From: Tepiditoga spiralis
Lineage (GTDB): Bacteria > Thermotogota > Thermotogae > Petrotogales > Petrotogaceae
DNA length: 64,000 bases
Direction of reading: 5' to 3'
NCBI RefSeq assembly: GCF_014701195.1
Contig: NZ_AP018712.1
Coordinates: 1 to 64,000 of the forward strand
Positions 10,195 to 18,908 of this stretch are shown here, piece by piece. The notes beneath the pieces were generated by a model. That model was given only the letters and a program-made list of their open reading frames with translations. It had not been told where the DNA came from and made no database searches. Position numbers and translations under genes: made by a program. How positions within the stretch are numbered: position 1 is the first letter of the stretch; every line of letters starts with the position of its first letter.

Positions 10195-10566
10195 TTACTT
10201 TATATTTGCAATTTCCATATAATTTTCAACTGGAACTAATATTAAAGATGCATATTGATCAGAAGAAATTTCTATATTATCTTCTATGGAAAAAATTCTA
10301 TTTTTACTATCCATAACATATAATTCCATATCTTCAAAATTATCTAATTTTTCCATAAATTTTTTTATTTCTATATTTTCGTTTTTTTCATAATTATAAG
10401 AAGATATAATTATCCTATCATCATAACAAAAAATTTTATTTGGACATATTAAACTTTCATTATTTCCTATATCTTCTTTTCCATTTACTACAACAAAATA
10501 AAATTCATTAAAACATTCTTTGTCTAAACTTTCACAAATTTTGTTGATAAATTCTACTTTTTTCAT
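10195..10566 (-). CDS. hypothetical protein, 123 aa
   Basis: I do not recognise this gene. The product is a small, acidic, soluble protein with no signal peptide or membrane helix and with scattered cysteines (KICESL, DKECFNE, SLICPNKIFCYDD) that do not form a metal-binding spacing. A good RBS (GGGGGAATTTTATG) and codon use like its neighbours argue that it is real. It stands alone, converging on the RND exporter, with its own intergenic region upstream. Confidence 0.6.
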   Translation of the reverse strand: MKKVEFINKICESLDKECFNEFYFVVVNGKEDIGNNESLICPNKIFCYDDRIIISSYNYEKNENIEIKKFMEKLDNFEDMELYVMDSKNRIFSIEDNIEISSDQYASLILVPVENYMEIANIK

Positions 10567-10680
10567 AAAATTCCCCCTTTTTACAAAAAGTTATTTAATT
10601 CACTTATATTATATACAAATAATATTTCTTTTTATTTTCGTGTATGTGAAAATAAGATTGTGATTTTTTACTCATGAAAT

Positions 10681-10714
10681 AAAATAAGAATTAACATAAG
10701 TTAATTCTTATTTT
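10681..10714 (-). terminator. terminator of the surE-def-fmt operon
   Basis: A 15-bp perfect inverted repeat (AAAATAAGAATTAAC with its complement, 4-nt loop ATAA). It overlaps the fmt stop codon. Confidence 0.8.
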
Positions 10715-11645
10715 ATTCAAAAAAATCTCCAATTTTTAATTTTCTTCCATTTATTGCATCGAAAGTACTTATTGTTTTTTTACCTGGAAATTTTATTTTC
10801 CCTATTTTTATTGCACTATCAATTGTTTTTACAATTATTCCCGTTTTATCAAAACTCAATATTGTTCCTGGTTTTTCTTTACTTTCTTTGTTTAAAATTT
10901 CAGCAGAAAATAATTTAACTATTTGGTTATTAATAGTTGCTTTAACTCCAGGAATAGGATCATAGGCTCTTATTTTATTAAAAATAATTCTGCTTTCTTT
11001 ATGAAAATCTAATATTAAATCATTATTTGTAATTTTCGAAGCATAAGTAGCTTTTGAATCATCTTGTTCTTGTAAGTTTATATTATTTAAATTACTTAAA
11101 AATTCCACTATCATCTTACTTGATAACTCCGCAAGTTTATCATGCACTGTTTCAAGATTATCAGAATTTTCTATACTTATTTTTTCAATCATTGCAACTG
11201 GACCTGCATCTAAAGCTTCAACAATTTTAAATATACTTATACCTGTTTCAGATTCTCCATTTTCAATCGCCCTTTGAATTGGAGCAGCACCTCTATACTT
11301 TGGAAGAATTGAAGCATGTATATTCCAACAACCCATTTTTGGAAGATCTATAACTTGTTTTTTTAATATTTTTCCATAAGCTACTGTTATTACTATATCT
11401 GGATTTAGTTCTTCTAAACTTTTAAAACCATTACCAACATTAACAGATTTAGGTTGAAATACTGGAATATTATTTTCAATAGCTAATTTTTTTACCGGAG
11501 TTGGAAGTAACTTTTTTCCTCTTCCTTTTGGTTTATCTGGTTGAGAAAAAACTCCAATTATATTATAATTATTTTCTATTAAGCTTTTTAATACTATAGT
11601 GGCAAAATCTGGAGTTCCCATAAAAACTATTCTTAAATCTTTCAT
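10713..11645 (-). CDS. fmt: methionyl-tRNA formyltransferase
   Basis: Transfers a formyl group from 10-formyl-tetrahydrofolate to initiator Met-tRNA. The N-terminal formyltransferase domain shows VFMGTPDFA, the catalytic region NIHASILPKYRGAAPIQRAI (Asn/His) and ETGISIFKIVEALDAGPV. The C-terminal OB-like domain (RIIFNKIRAYDPIPGVKAT) binds tRNA. The 310-residue length is standard. It overlaps def by four bases, forming the classic def-fmt pair that adds and removes the N-terminal formyl group. Confidence 0.95.
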   Translation of the reverse strand: MKDLRIVFMGTPDFATIVLKSLIENNYNIIGVFSQPDKPKGRGKKLLPTPVKKLAIENNIPVFQPKSVNVGNGFKSLEELNPDIVITVAYGKILKKQVIDLPKMGCWNIHASILPKYRGAAPIQRAIENGESETGISIFKIVEALDAGPVAMIEKISIENSDNLETVHDKLAELSSKMIVEFLSNLNNINLQEQDDSKATYASKITNNDLILDFHKESRIIFNKIRAYDPIPGVKATINNQIVKLFSAEILNKESKEKPGTILSFDKTGIIVKTIDSAIKIGKIKFPGKKTISTFDAINGRKLKIGDFFE

Positions 11646-12175
11646 AACTTTACTTCTCCTAATTCTTTTGCTTTCTTTTTTCCTTCTTTTCCCAATCTCA
11701 ATAACTCTTTTTTTAACTTTGCTTTTTGTACTACAGACAATCTATCTGTAAATAAAATTCCATTTAAATGATCTGTTTCATGTTGAAATACTCTTGCTGT
11801 ATATCCATGTAATTCTTCTTCAACTACATTCCCTTCCACATCTTGATAACGAACCTTTATTCCTTCTTTTCTAATTACATGAGCATAAACATTTGGTATA
11901 CTCAAACAACCTTCTTCAAAATCAATATCTTCTCCTAAAAACCCAAGTATTTCTGGATTAATAACAGCTTTTTTTCCATTTTCTTCACCATCATCCATAA
12001 CAAAAAATCTCAAAGATATTCCAGCTTGTGGTGCTGCAAGTCCAACACCATCCCATTTATACATTTTTTCAAAAAAATCTGTTATTATAGTTTTAAAATT
12101 TTCATCAAAAATAACAACTTCTTTAGCTTTTTTTCTTAAAATTGGATCACCTATTATTCTTATTTCAAGATTCAT
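11642..12175 (-). CDS. def: peptide deformylase
   Basis: Metalloenzyme that removes the formyl group from nascent proteins. All three motifs are intact: GVGLAAPQAG, EEGCLSIP (metal Cys) and HETDHLNG (two metal His and the catalytic Glu). It has 177 residues, with a lysine-rich C-terminal tail (KKELLRLGKEGKKKAKE) typical of type 1 enzymes that contact the ribosome. The start overlaps the end of surE by 11 bases and the stop overlaps fmt by four, so translation is coupled through the operon. Confidence 0.96.
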   Translation of the reverse strand: MNLEIRIIGDPILRKKAKEVVIFDENFKTIITDFFEKMYKWDGVGLAAPQAGISLRFFVMDDGEENGKKAVINPEILGFLGEDIDFEEGCLSIPNVYAHVIRKEGIKVRYQDVEGNVVEEELHGYTARVFQHETDHLNGILFTDRLSVVQKAKLKKELLRLGKEGKKKAKELGEVKL

Positions 12176-12935
12176 ACTTTACCTCCAATATATCTTTTAA
12201 TTCTTTCATATAATCCTTTTTTGTTAAAAAAACTGTTAATGGTGTTATTGAAACATAGTTTTCATTTACTGCTAAGTAATCTGAATTATTGTTATTATCA
12301 TCTTCAACTACATTACCAAGCATCCAATAATATGTATTGCCAAATGGATCCTTTCTTGCTTCAAAGTAATCATCATAACGTCTTTTACTTTGTCTTGTTA
12401 TTTTAATTCCTTTTATTTCATCATAAGATATACTTGGTACATTTATATTTAAAGTAGTAAATTCTGGTACAGTTTTAAAATCAAATTTTTCTATTATATC
12501 CAATATTATTTTTGCTGCTGTTTCATAATTTGGATTAGTAAAATCTGCACTCGATACAGCTATTGAAGGGTATCCATTCATTGCACCTTCTATTGCAGCC
12601 GATACAGTACCAGAATATAAAACATCAGTTCCAAGATTTGGACCTCTATTTATTCCACTTATTACTAAATCTATATTTATGTCTTTATGTATAGCTTCTA
12701 AACCAAGTTTAACACAATCTGCTGGAGTTCCATTAACAGCCTTACCAAATAATTTGTTATTTACCATAACATCTTTTGCCCATAAAGGATTTCTAACAGT
12801 TATAGCGTGTCCTGTTGCACTTCTTTCAACATCGGGCGCAACTACAAAAACATTATGATCTTTTTCTAAAAAACTTTTTAAAATGGAAATTCCTGGAGCC
12901 ATAATTCCATCATCATTTGATATTAAAATATTCAT
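12165..12935 (-). CDS. surE: 5'/3'-nucleotidase SurE
   Basis: Metal-dependent phosphatase acting on nucleoside monophosphates, linked to stationary-phase survival. The metal-site signature ILISNDDGIMAPGI is at the N-terminus, followed by VVAPDVERSATGHAIT, NGTPADCVKLG and SGINRGPNLGTDVLYSGTV. The 256-residue length matches the family. First gene of the surE-def-fmt operon, with an AGGTGC-type RBS. Confidence 0.95.
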   Translation of the reverse strand: MNILISNDDGIMAPGISILKSFLEKDHNVFVVAPDVERSATGHAITVRNPLWAKDVMVNNKLFGKAVNGTPADCVKLGLEAIHKDINIDLVISGINRGPNLGTDVLYSGTVSAAIEGAMNGYPSIAVSSADFTNPNYETAAKIILDIIEKFDFKTVPEFTTLNINVPSISYDEIKGIKITRQSKRRYDDYFEARKDPFGNTYYWMLGNVVEDDNNNNSDYLAVNENYVSITPLTVFLTKKDYMKELKDILEVKYES

Positions 12936-12945
12936 TTAAGCACCT

Positions 12946-13166
12946 CCAATCATATTTTAACATCTTTCTTTTATATTGTTTTTAAATATTTTTTACTTTT
13001 AGAATTTTATAAAATATTATTTGTTAATTAATATTAAAAAACTTTAAAAACATCATTAGAAATTATGTTACTCATTTTTTACTTTTAGAACATAAGAATT
13101 AACTAATGTATATAAAAAAGTGATATAATATGATATAATAAGGCTTATATAAATTGGAGGGATAAA
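12946..13166. other. intergenic region with a 17-nt direct repeat
   Basis: A promoter region between divergent surE and OsmC genes. It contains two exact copies of ATTTTTTACTTTTAGAA (12988-13004 and 13074-13090). A TATAAT lies near 13133 before the OsmC gene. I see no gene here. Confidence 0.4.
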
Positions 13167-13589
13167 ATGGCTGAAGAATTAATTTTTAAAAGACAAGATA
13201 AGTATCATTTTTTTACTAAAACAAAGAATGGATTTGAAATACATACAGATTCAAAAGTTGGAAATGGTTATGAACAAACTGCAGCAACTCCAATGAATCA
13301 TCTTTTAGCTGGTCTAGCTGGTTGTACAGGAATAGATGTTGTAATGATACTTGAAAAAATGCATGTTGAATTAGATGACTTTCAAATAAGATTACAATAT
13401 GATAGAAAGGAAACACATCCAAAAATATATACAAACATAAAGATAATATATGAATTTACTGGTAAAGACTTACCAATGGATAAATTAGAAAAAGCAGTGA
13501 ATTTATCTCAAAATAAATATTGTTCAGCTTCTGCTATTTTCAAAGAAAGCGCAGAAGTAACACATGAGATAATAATCAAGGAGGCGTAG
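13167..13589 (+). CDS. OsmC-family protein
   Basis: A 140-residue OsmC/Ohr-fold protein. The two redox cysteines of the family are present in LAGCTGIDV and KYCSASAIF, about 57 residues apart. OsmC proteins reduce organic hydroperoxides in the cytoplasm as dimers, but the branch with this sequence style (YeiH/YhfA-like) is less well characterised. RBS GGAGGG. It ends one base before the Mrp start, so they share an operon; why the two functions are paired is not clear. Confidence 0.85.
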   Translation: MAEELIFKRQDKYHFFTKTKNGFEIHTDSKVGNGYEQTAATPMNHLLAGLAGCTGIDVVMILEKMHVELDDFQIRLQYDRKETHPKIYTNIKIIYEFTGKDLPMDKLEKAVNLSQNKYCSASAIFKESAEVTHEIIIKEA

Positions 13590-13590
13590 T

Positions 13591-14403
13591 ATGGCTGGTG
13601 TTAATAACATTAATCTTGTTATAGAAAAAGCAAATGACAGATTAAAGAACGTAAAAAAAACAATAGTAGTAATGAGTGGTAAAGGTGGAGTTGGAAAATC
13701 AACAGTTGCAGTAAACTTAGCTGTTTCTCTTGCTCTTGAAGGTAGAAAAGTAGGATTATTAGATGTTGATTTACACGGTCCTGATGTTGCAAGAATGCTT
13801 GGAGGACGTGAAGAATATCCTTATCAAGTTGGAGAAGAAGTTATGCCTCCAGAAGTAAATGGGATAAAATTTATTTCCATGTCACACTTTTTAAAAGATC
13901 AAAGTAATCCTGTTGTATGGAGAGGTCCATTAAAAACAGGCGCAATAATGCAATTTGTTAGTGATATTTCATGGGGAGAATTAGATTATTTAGTAGTTGA
14001 TTGTCCTCCAGGTACAGGAGATGAATCATTAACAATATTCCAAAATTTCAAAAATATTCAAGGTGCAGTCATAGTTACAACTCCTTCTGACGTTTCTCAA
14101 GACGATGTTGAAAAAGCAATTAACTTTGTAAAAATGATGAAACACGAAACATTAGGTCTTGTTGAAAATATGTCTTACTTTGTATGTGATGAATGTAAGA
14201 AAAAGCATTATATTTTTGGAAAAGGTGGAGCAAAAAAGCTTGCTGAAAAATATAACTTAGAAGTATTACAAGAAATACCATTAAATGCTTCACTTAGAGA
14301 AAATATGGATAATGGAAAACCTGCAGCATACTTTGGAACTCCTGAAATGGTTGCACCATTTACTCAACTTGCTAAAAAAATAATAGCCAAATCAGAAATA
14401 TAA
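13591..14403 (+). CDS. Mrp/NBP35-family iron-sulfur cluster carrier ATPase
   Basis: A P-loop ATPase of the Mrp/ApbC family that carries Fe-S clusters to target proteins. The deviant Walker A MSGKGGVGKST lies near residue 30. LLDVDLHGPD, VVDCPPGTGDESL and the CxxC (FVCDECKKKH) that holds the bridging cluster at the dimer interface are all visible. At 270 residues it lacks the N-terminal DUF59 domain of longer homologues. RBS AGGAGG overlaps the end of the OsmC gene. Confidence 0.93.
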   Translation: MAGVNNINLVIEKANDRLKNVKKTIVVMSGKGGVGKSTVAVNLAVSLALEGRKVGLLDVDLHGPDVARMLGGREEYPYQVGEEVMPPEVNGIKFISMSHFLKDQSNPVVWRGPLKTGAIMQFVSDISWGELDYLVVDCPPGTGDESLTIFQNFKNIQGAVIVTTPSDVSQDDVEKAINFVKMMKHETLGLVENMSYFVCDECKKKHYIFGKGGAKKLAEKYNLEVLQEIPLNASLRENMDNGKPAAYFGTPEMVAPFTQLAKKIIAKSEI

Positions 14404-14449
14404 ATAAACAAAAAAAGATGATTTTAAATCATCTTTTTTTGTTTATTTA
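14403..14449. terminator. terminator after mrp
   Basis: Long perfect stem (AAATAAACAAAAAAAGATGAT and complement) with a T7 tract, starting inside the mrp stop codon. Confidence 0.85.
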
Positions 14450-14558
14450 TATTGAATATTTTTACTTTTCAAACCCATAACATTATGTTATAATAAATTA
14501 TTTTTTATTATGGTATAATTAATAGATATAAATACTTTATATAAATTAGGGGGTAAAA

Positions 14559-15206
14559 ATGAAAAAGAAAATATTTATTTTATTGATTATAATTATTAGT
14601 ATATTTAGTTTTTCAGGAGTTTTTGCTGATATAAATCCTCCAAAAAGTATTGGAGCAGGTTTTGAAGATGAAAATAATTATATAAAATTATCAACTGAAT
14701 CAATTTCATTTTCTTATAAAAAGGAAGTTCTAAAAAGAATAGAACCTTTTTTTAGTATAAATTTAAATTTAAACAATCCATTAAAAAATAATGATATTCA
14801 GGCTGGTATTAATTTAAATTATGAACCATTCAATATTGGCATTGGTATGTGGAACTCTTTTACTGAAACTGCTTCACCAACTTATGCTGGATATGCTGGT
14901 GCAAGTATACTATTGAACTTTAAGTTTGAAAAAATTATAATTGGTAGTAACTTTACATTTAAAATGTTGAATGTTGTATTAGATGAAAATGGATTAAATT
15001 ATTATTTTAAAGCTTTTCCCGAAGATTTAGCTCAAATGAGAGGATTTTCTGCTTATTTTGGATATAATTTTTTTAAAAATGAAAACCTAGATATTAGTTT
15101 TTATATGAATTTTATGGGAAATTATTCTATAATTCCTGGTGGACTTGTATTTTATAAATTAAATGATGCTTATTCATTTGATTTAAAAGTAGAAATTTGG
15201 AGGTAA
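14559..15206 (+). CDS. secreted envelope protein, probable small beta-barrel
   Basis: A 215-residue protein with a clear Sec signal peptide (hydrophobic stretch IFILLIIIISIFSFSGVFA, cleavage after FADI or FA). The rest is a series of alternating hydrophobic/polar strands rich in aromatic residues (e.g. FSAYFGYNFFKN, LDISFYMNFMGNY), as in outer membrane barrels. I do not recognise the family. A TATAAT near 14514 and RBS GGGGG lie upstream. The stop is three bases before the next start, so it is the first gene of a run that includes the methyltransferase and EcfA genes. Confidence 0.65.
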   Translation: MKKKIFILLIIIISIFSFSGVFADINPPKSIGAGFEDENNYIKLSTESISFSYKKEVLKRIEPFFSINLNLNNPLKNNDIQAGINLNYEPFNIGIGMWNSFTETASPTYAGYAGASILLNFKFEKIIIGSNFTFKMLNVVLDENGLNYYFKAFPEDLAQMRGFSAYFGYNFFKNENLDISFYMNFMGNYSIIPGGLVFYKLNDAYSFDLKVEIWR

Positions 15207-15208
15207 AA

Positions 15209-15955
15209 ATGAAAAAAAATAGAGAAGAAGAAAGAGAAGAAGTTGTTGATTTATTTAGTTCAGATGAATTATACAACTTAAAAGTCGATGAAGTAATAAA
15301 AATATTAAATGAAAGGGAAAAAAATTCAAAACCAATAGAAGAAGAAAAAGAAAAAATTTTTGAACATTACTATACAGAAAATCCTACATCTGAATTGACT
15401 ATAAAAGAATTAACTTTTGTATTACATAATTCTCATATTTACAAATTAAAAGCTCCTTCTGGTGTTTACGGGAAAAAGAGAATTGATAGGGCCTCTGCAT
15501 TGTTAATAGAAAATGTAGAAATAACTGGAAAAAAACTTTTAGATATAGGTTGTGGATATGGAGTAATAGGAATTGTTTTAAAAAAAGAAAATCCAAACAT
15601 AGAAGTCTTTATGAGTGATATAAATAATAGAGCAGTTCAATTCACAAAAATAAATGCAAAAGACAATAATGCAAATGTTGAAGTAAGATCAGGATATTTA
15701 TTTGAACCTTGGAAAGATGAAAAATTTGATATGATAATATCTAATCCCCCAATAGTTGCCGGTAAACATGTATGGATGAAATTAATTGAAGATGGATTCA
15801 AACATTTAAATACCGAAGGAACAATGCAACTCGTTGCATTTCATAATAAAGGTGGAAAAAGAATAAAAGAATATATGAAAAATATATTTGGAAATGTTAC
15901 TGATGTTGTAAAATCTGGTGGTGCTAGAGTATATAAATCAGTAAAGGAAGATTAA
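15209..15955 (+). CDS. class I SAM methyltransferase, RsmC-like
   Basis: The N-terminal 70 residues are charged and poorly conserved. The C-terminal 180 residues are a small methyltransferase (MTS) domain with LLDIGCGYGVIGIVL (SAM site), FMSDINNRA and the N6/N2-methylation tetrapeptide NPPI. This resembles RsmC, which modifies G1207 of 16S rRNA, but the true substrate is unproven. An in-frame TTG lies at 15197; GGAGG (15199-15203) instead supports the ATG at 15209, three bases after the previous stop. ecfA1 follows after one base. Confidence 0.8.
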   Translation: MKKNREEEREEVVDLFSSDELYNLKVDEVIKILNEREKNSKPIEEEKEKIFEHYYTENPTSELTIKELTFVLHNSHIYKLKAPSGVYGKKRIDRASALLIENVEITGKKLLDIGCGYGVIGIVLKKENPNIEVFMSDINNRAVQFTKINAKDNNANVEVRSGYLFEPWKDEKFDMIISNPPIVAGKHVWMKLIEDGFKHLNTEGTMQLVAFHNKGGKRIKEYMKNIFGNVTDVVKSGGARVYKSVKED

Positions 15956-15956
15956 A

Positions 15957-16715
15957 ATGATTTTAAAATGTGAAAATATAAATTACAATTACGGAAAAAG
16001 AAAAGTTATAAATAATGTTTCTCTTGGTATAAAAAAAGGTCAATTTACAGGAATAGTTGGAGATAATGGCAGTGGAAAATCAACTTTAATGAAGATACTT
16101 TCCGGAATACTATTTGATTATAATGGAAAAGTTTTTTTTGAAAATGAAGAACTAAATGAAAAAAACAGAATAAAAATTGGATACATCTTTCAAAATCCCG
16201 AAAATCAAATAGTTGGAGTTACAATAGAAGAAGATGTAGCTTTTGGAATGGAAAATATGGGTGTACCAAGAAAAGAAATGATAAAAAAAATACAATGGGC
16301 TTTGAGTATTGTTGGAATGTCTGGATTTGAAAAAAGAGACCCTAACACTCTTTCAGGTGGACAAAAACAAAGACTTGCAATAGCTTCTATTCTTGCAATG
16401 GATCCAGAAGTAATATTCATGGATGAACCAACTACTATGCTTGACCCAGTTGGTAGGCTTGAAGTTTACACTGTAATAAAAAAACTTGTAGAACTGAAAA
16501 AAACAGTTGTTATAGCCTCTCATCATTCACAAGATTTAAGGGATGTAGAAAGAATCATAGCTCTGAAAAATGGAAAAATAATCTTTGATGGAAATAAAAA
16601 TAACTTTTATAAAACAAATAAATTAAATATAGAAGAACCAATAGAAATAAGAACAAAAAAAATATTACATATGAATTATGAAGAGTTGGTGAATAAACTT
16701 GCCGATAGAACTTGA
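15957..16715 (+). CDS. ecfA1: ECF transporter ATPase EcfA1
   Basis: First of two cytoplasmic ATPases that power energy-coupling-factor uptake of vitamins or metals. Walker A GDNGSGKST, Q-loop FQNPENQIVG, signature LSGGQKQR, Walker B VIFMDEPTTMLD and H-loop ASHH are intact. The Q-loop NPENQ and short C-terminal extension are typical of EcfA/CbiO. It overlaps ecfA2 by 17 bases. No EcfT or substrate-binding S component lies next to the pair here, so these must be encoded elsewhere and the substrate is unknown. Confidence 0.9.
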   Translation: MILKCENINYNYGKRKVINNVSLGIKKGQFTGIVGDNGSGKSTLMKILSGILFDYNGKVFFENEELNEKNRIKIGYIFQNPENQIVGVTIEEDVAFGMENMGVPRKEMIKKIQWALSIVGMSGFEKRDPNTLSGGQKQRLAIASILAMDPEVIFMDEPTTMLDPVGRLEVYTVIKKLVELKKTVVIASHHSQDLRDVERIIALKNGKIIFDGNKNNFYKTNKLNIEEPIEIRTKKILHMNYEELVNKLADRT

Positions 16716-17499
16716 GAACGTTAGCTTTAGTTATGGAATAAACACACCCTTTGAAAAAAAAGCCTTAAATGAAGTTAATTTAAAAATAAATGAAGGAGAG
16801 CTATGGTTATTTATTGGACATACTGGTTCTGGAAAGAGTACACTTTTAAATACTTTAAATGGGTTAATAATTCCAAATGGAAAAGTTACTGTAGATACCC
16901 TTCAAACAAATAATAAAAATACTAATATGAAAGAACTTAGAAAAAAAGTTGGAATAATATTTCAATATCCAGAATCTCAATTTTTTTTACCAACAATAGC
17001 TGAAGAAATTCTTTATGCACCTAAAAATTTTGATGTTGATTTGAAAAAAGAAGAAATAAAATTTTATATGGATATAGTTGGATTACCTTATGATTACTTA
17101 AATAGAAGTCCTTTTAGTTTATCTGGTGGAGAAATGAGAAAAGTAGCAATAATATCTGTTTTATCATATAATCCAAAATACATCATCTTTGATGAACCAA
17201 CAGTTGGACTAGATTATTCAACAAGAAAATCTGTTTTTAATACAGTAAAAAAATTAAACAATATGGGAAAGACTATAATTTTATCAACACATTGGATAAG
17301 TGAATTCTTAGAATTAAAACCATTAGTTGCAATCATGAAAAACTCAAACTTAATTTTTAAAGGAAAGTTTGATGATTTTATAAAGTTAGATCAAAACTTT
17401 CTTTCTGAAGCAGGAATAATTTTTGATGAAAAATTAGAGCTATATAAAAAAGCTTTATTAAAAAATGACAAATTAAAGGATAAAATAGCAATGTTATAA
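16699..17499 (+). CDS. ecfA2: ECF transporter ATPase EcfA2
   Basis: Second ECF ATPase. Walker A GHTGSGKST, Q-loop FQYPESQFFLPT, signature LSGGEMRK, Walker B YIIFDEPTVGLD and H-loop LSTHWI. The signature ends MRK rather than QRR, as in many EcfA2 proteins. It starts at a TTG (MPIELENVSFSYG) inside the end of ecfA1, so translation is coupled. Last gene of the run that starts at 14559. Confidence 0.88.
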   Translation: MPIELENVSFSYGINTPFEKKALNEVNLKINEGELWLFIGHTGSGKSTLLNTLNGLIIPNGKVTVDTLQTNNKNTNMKELRKKVGIIFQYPESQFFLPTIAEEILYAPKNFDVDLKKEEIKFYMDIVGLPYDYLNRSPFSLSGGEMRKVAIISVLSYNPKYIIFDEPTVGLDYSTRKSVFNTVKKLNNMGKTIILSTHWISEFLELKPLVAIMKNSNLIFKGKFDDFIKLDQNFLSEAGIIFDEKLELYKKALLKNDKLKDKIAML

Positions 17500-17503
17500 T
17501 AAT

Positions 17504-17560
17504 AAGAGTTAAAAGCCTCTGTTTTACTTTTTATAAGGCGATTAGCTCTTGTTTTTTTTT
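17504..17560 (+). terminator. terminator after ecfA2
   Basis: Outer stem AAGAGTTAA/TTAGCTCTT (one G-U), inner stem GCCT/AGGC and a T9 tract. Its distance from the next start (17616) makes an attenuator for that gene possible. Confidence 0.7.
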
Positions 17561-17615
17561 ATCTTTTAATATATATTAATTTAGAAACTAAAAACTAAAT
17601 TATGGAGGGAGTTCT

Positions 17616-18779
17616 GTGAGCACTAAAATAAAATCAAACAGTGTAAAAAAAAGAAATATTCATTTTGATTTAGAACCATTCATATTCTTAACAATATTTC
17701 TTGCAATCTTTATTCCACTTGGTAATGTAATGGGGGGAAGTAATTTATTTAAAACCCTTATGGCAACGGCTCATGATTTACTTTTAAATACTGTATTTTT
17801 TATAATGGCTGTTGCAGTCCTTACAGGGGCTCTCGGTGCACTTTTTTCAGAGTTTGGTGTAGTATACTTATTGAATAAAATATTAAAGCCACTTATGAAA
17901 CCTTTGTATAAATTGCCTGGTGCAGCTTCACTTGGTATTTTAACTACTTATCTTTCAGATAATCCCGCTATCTTATCCTTATCAAAAGATAAAGAATTTA
18001 TAAAATACTTTGAAAGATGGCAAGTTCCTCTCTTGTGTAACATGGGAACAGCATTTGGAATGGGATTAATTGTAACAACATTTATGATAGCTCAATCGTC
18101 TGCTCTTGGTGAAAATCTTGTTTTACCTGTACTTATTGGAAATATTGGAGCAATTGTTGGAAGTGTTATAAGCGTTAGAATCTTTTCTATGTTTACTAAA
18201 AAGTTTTATGGTGAAGAAGGAGAATTTGAAAATACAACAGTTAGCTGGAGAAAAGTTAGAGAAGGAAATGCTGGTTCAAGATTTTTAGATGCCTTACTTG
18301 AAGGTGGGAAAACAGGCGTAGACTTAGGTCTTTCAATAATACCTGGAGTTTTAATCATTTCAACATTTGTAATGATAGTAACTTATGGACCTTCTGATCC
18401 AAATATTGGATATCAAGGCTTAGCTTATGAAGGCGTACCTGTTTTACCTTGGGTTTTTGGTAAAATTTCAGGAGTTTTAGAATTTTTATTTGGATTTCAT
18501 TCAGCTAAATTAATAGCCTTTCCATTAACTTCACTTGGATCAACAGGCGCAGCAATGGCTTTAATACCTTCATTCATAAAAGAAGGTATTCTAACTGGAA
18601 ATGATGTAGCTGTATTTACTGCACTTGGTATGACTTGGAGTGGATATCTATCAACTCATATAGCAATGATGGATACACTTGGTGCAAGAAAATTAGCAAG
18701 CAAAGCAATACTTTCTCATACAATAGCTGGACTTTGTGCTGGTATAATAACTCATTATATGTACGTCTTATTTTTATAA
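17616..18779 (+). CDS. nucleoside-recognition (Gate) domain membrane protein
   Basis: A 387-residue polytopic inner membrane protein with about nine hydrophobic segments. It has the Gate/nucleoside-recognition arrangement seen in SpmA/SpmB and nucleoside-transporter-like proteins: paired half-repeats with small-residue-rich helices such as LTSLGSTGAAMALIPSF and LLCNMGTAFGMGLI. The transport substrate is not known; some relatives are annotated from Clostridia without a function. It starts at a GTG after RBS GGAGGG and is monocistronic between terminators. Confidence 0.7.
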   Translation: MSTKIKSNSVKKRNIHFDLEPFIFLTIFLAIFIPLGNVMGGSNLFKTLMATAHDLLLNTVFFIMAVAVLTGALGALFSEFGVVYLLNKILKPLMKPLYKLPGAASLGILTTYLSDNPAILSLSKDKEFIKYFERWQVPLLCNMGTAFGMGLIVTTFMIAQSSALGENLVLPVLIGNIGAIVGSVISVRIFSMFTKKFYGEEGEFENTTVSWRKVREGNAGSRFLDALLEGGKTGVDLGLSIIPGVLIISTFVMIVTYGPSDPNIGYQGLAYEGVPVLPWVFGKISGVLEFLFGFHSAKLIAFPLTSLGSTGAAMALIPSFIKEGILTGNDVAVFTALGMTWSGYLSTHIAMMDTLGARKLASKAILSHTIAGLCAGIITHYMYVLFL

Positions 18780-18830
18780 AAATATGTCAAAATATTTTAT
18801 TTTTTGTACGTTTTATATAAATTTTAACTC

Positions 18831-18863
18831 AAAAAAGCAAGAAGAAAAACTTCTTGCTTTTTT
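18831..18863. terminator. intrinsic terminator
   Basis: AAAAAAGCAAGAAG, short A-rich loop, CTTCTTGCTTTTTTT, between the Gate-domain gene and the CsgG-like gene. Confidence 0.85.
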
Positions 18864-18908
18864 TATGATATAATTTTAATAACAAAAAACATAAGAGGAG
18901 GGGAAAAA

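Noticed and set aside
17504-17615. Riboswitch before the Gate-domain gene
   Set aside because: The stem with T9 fits a plain terminator and I could not match any known riboswitch core.
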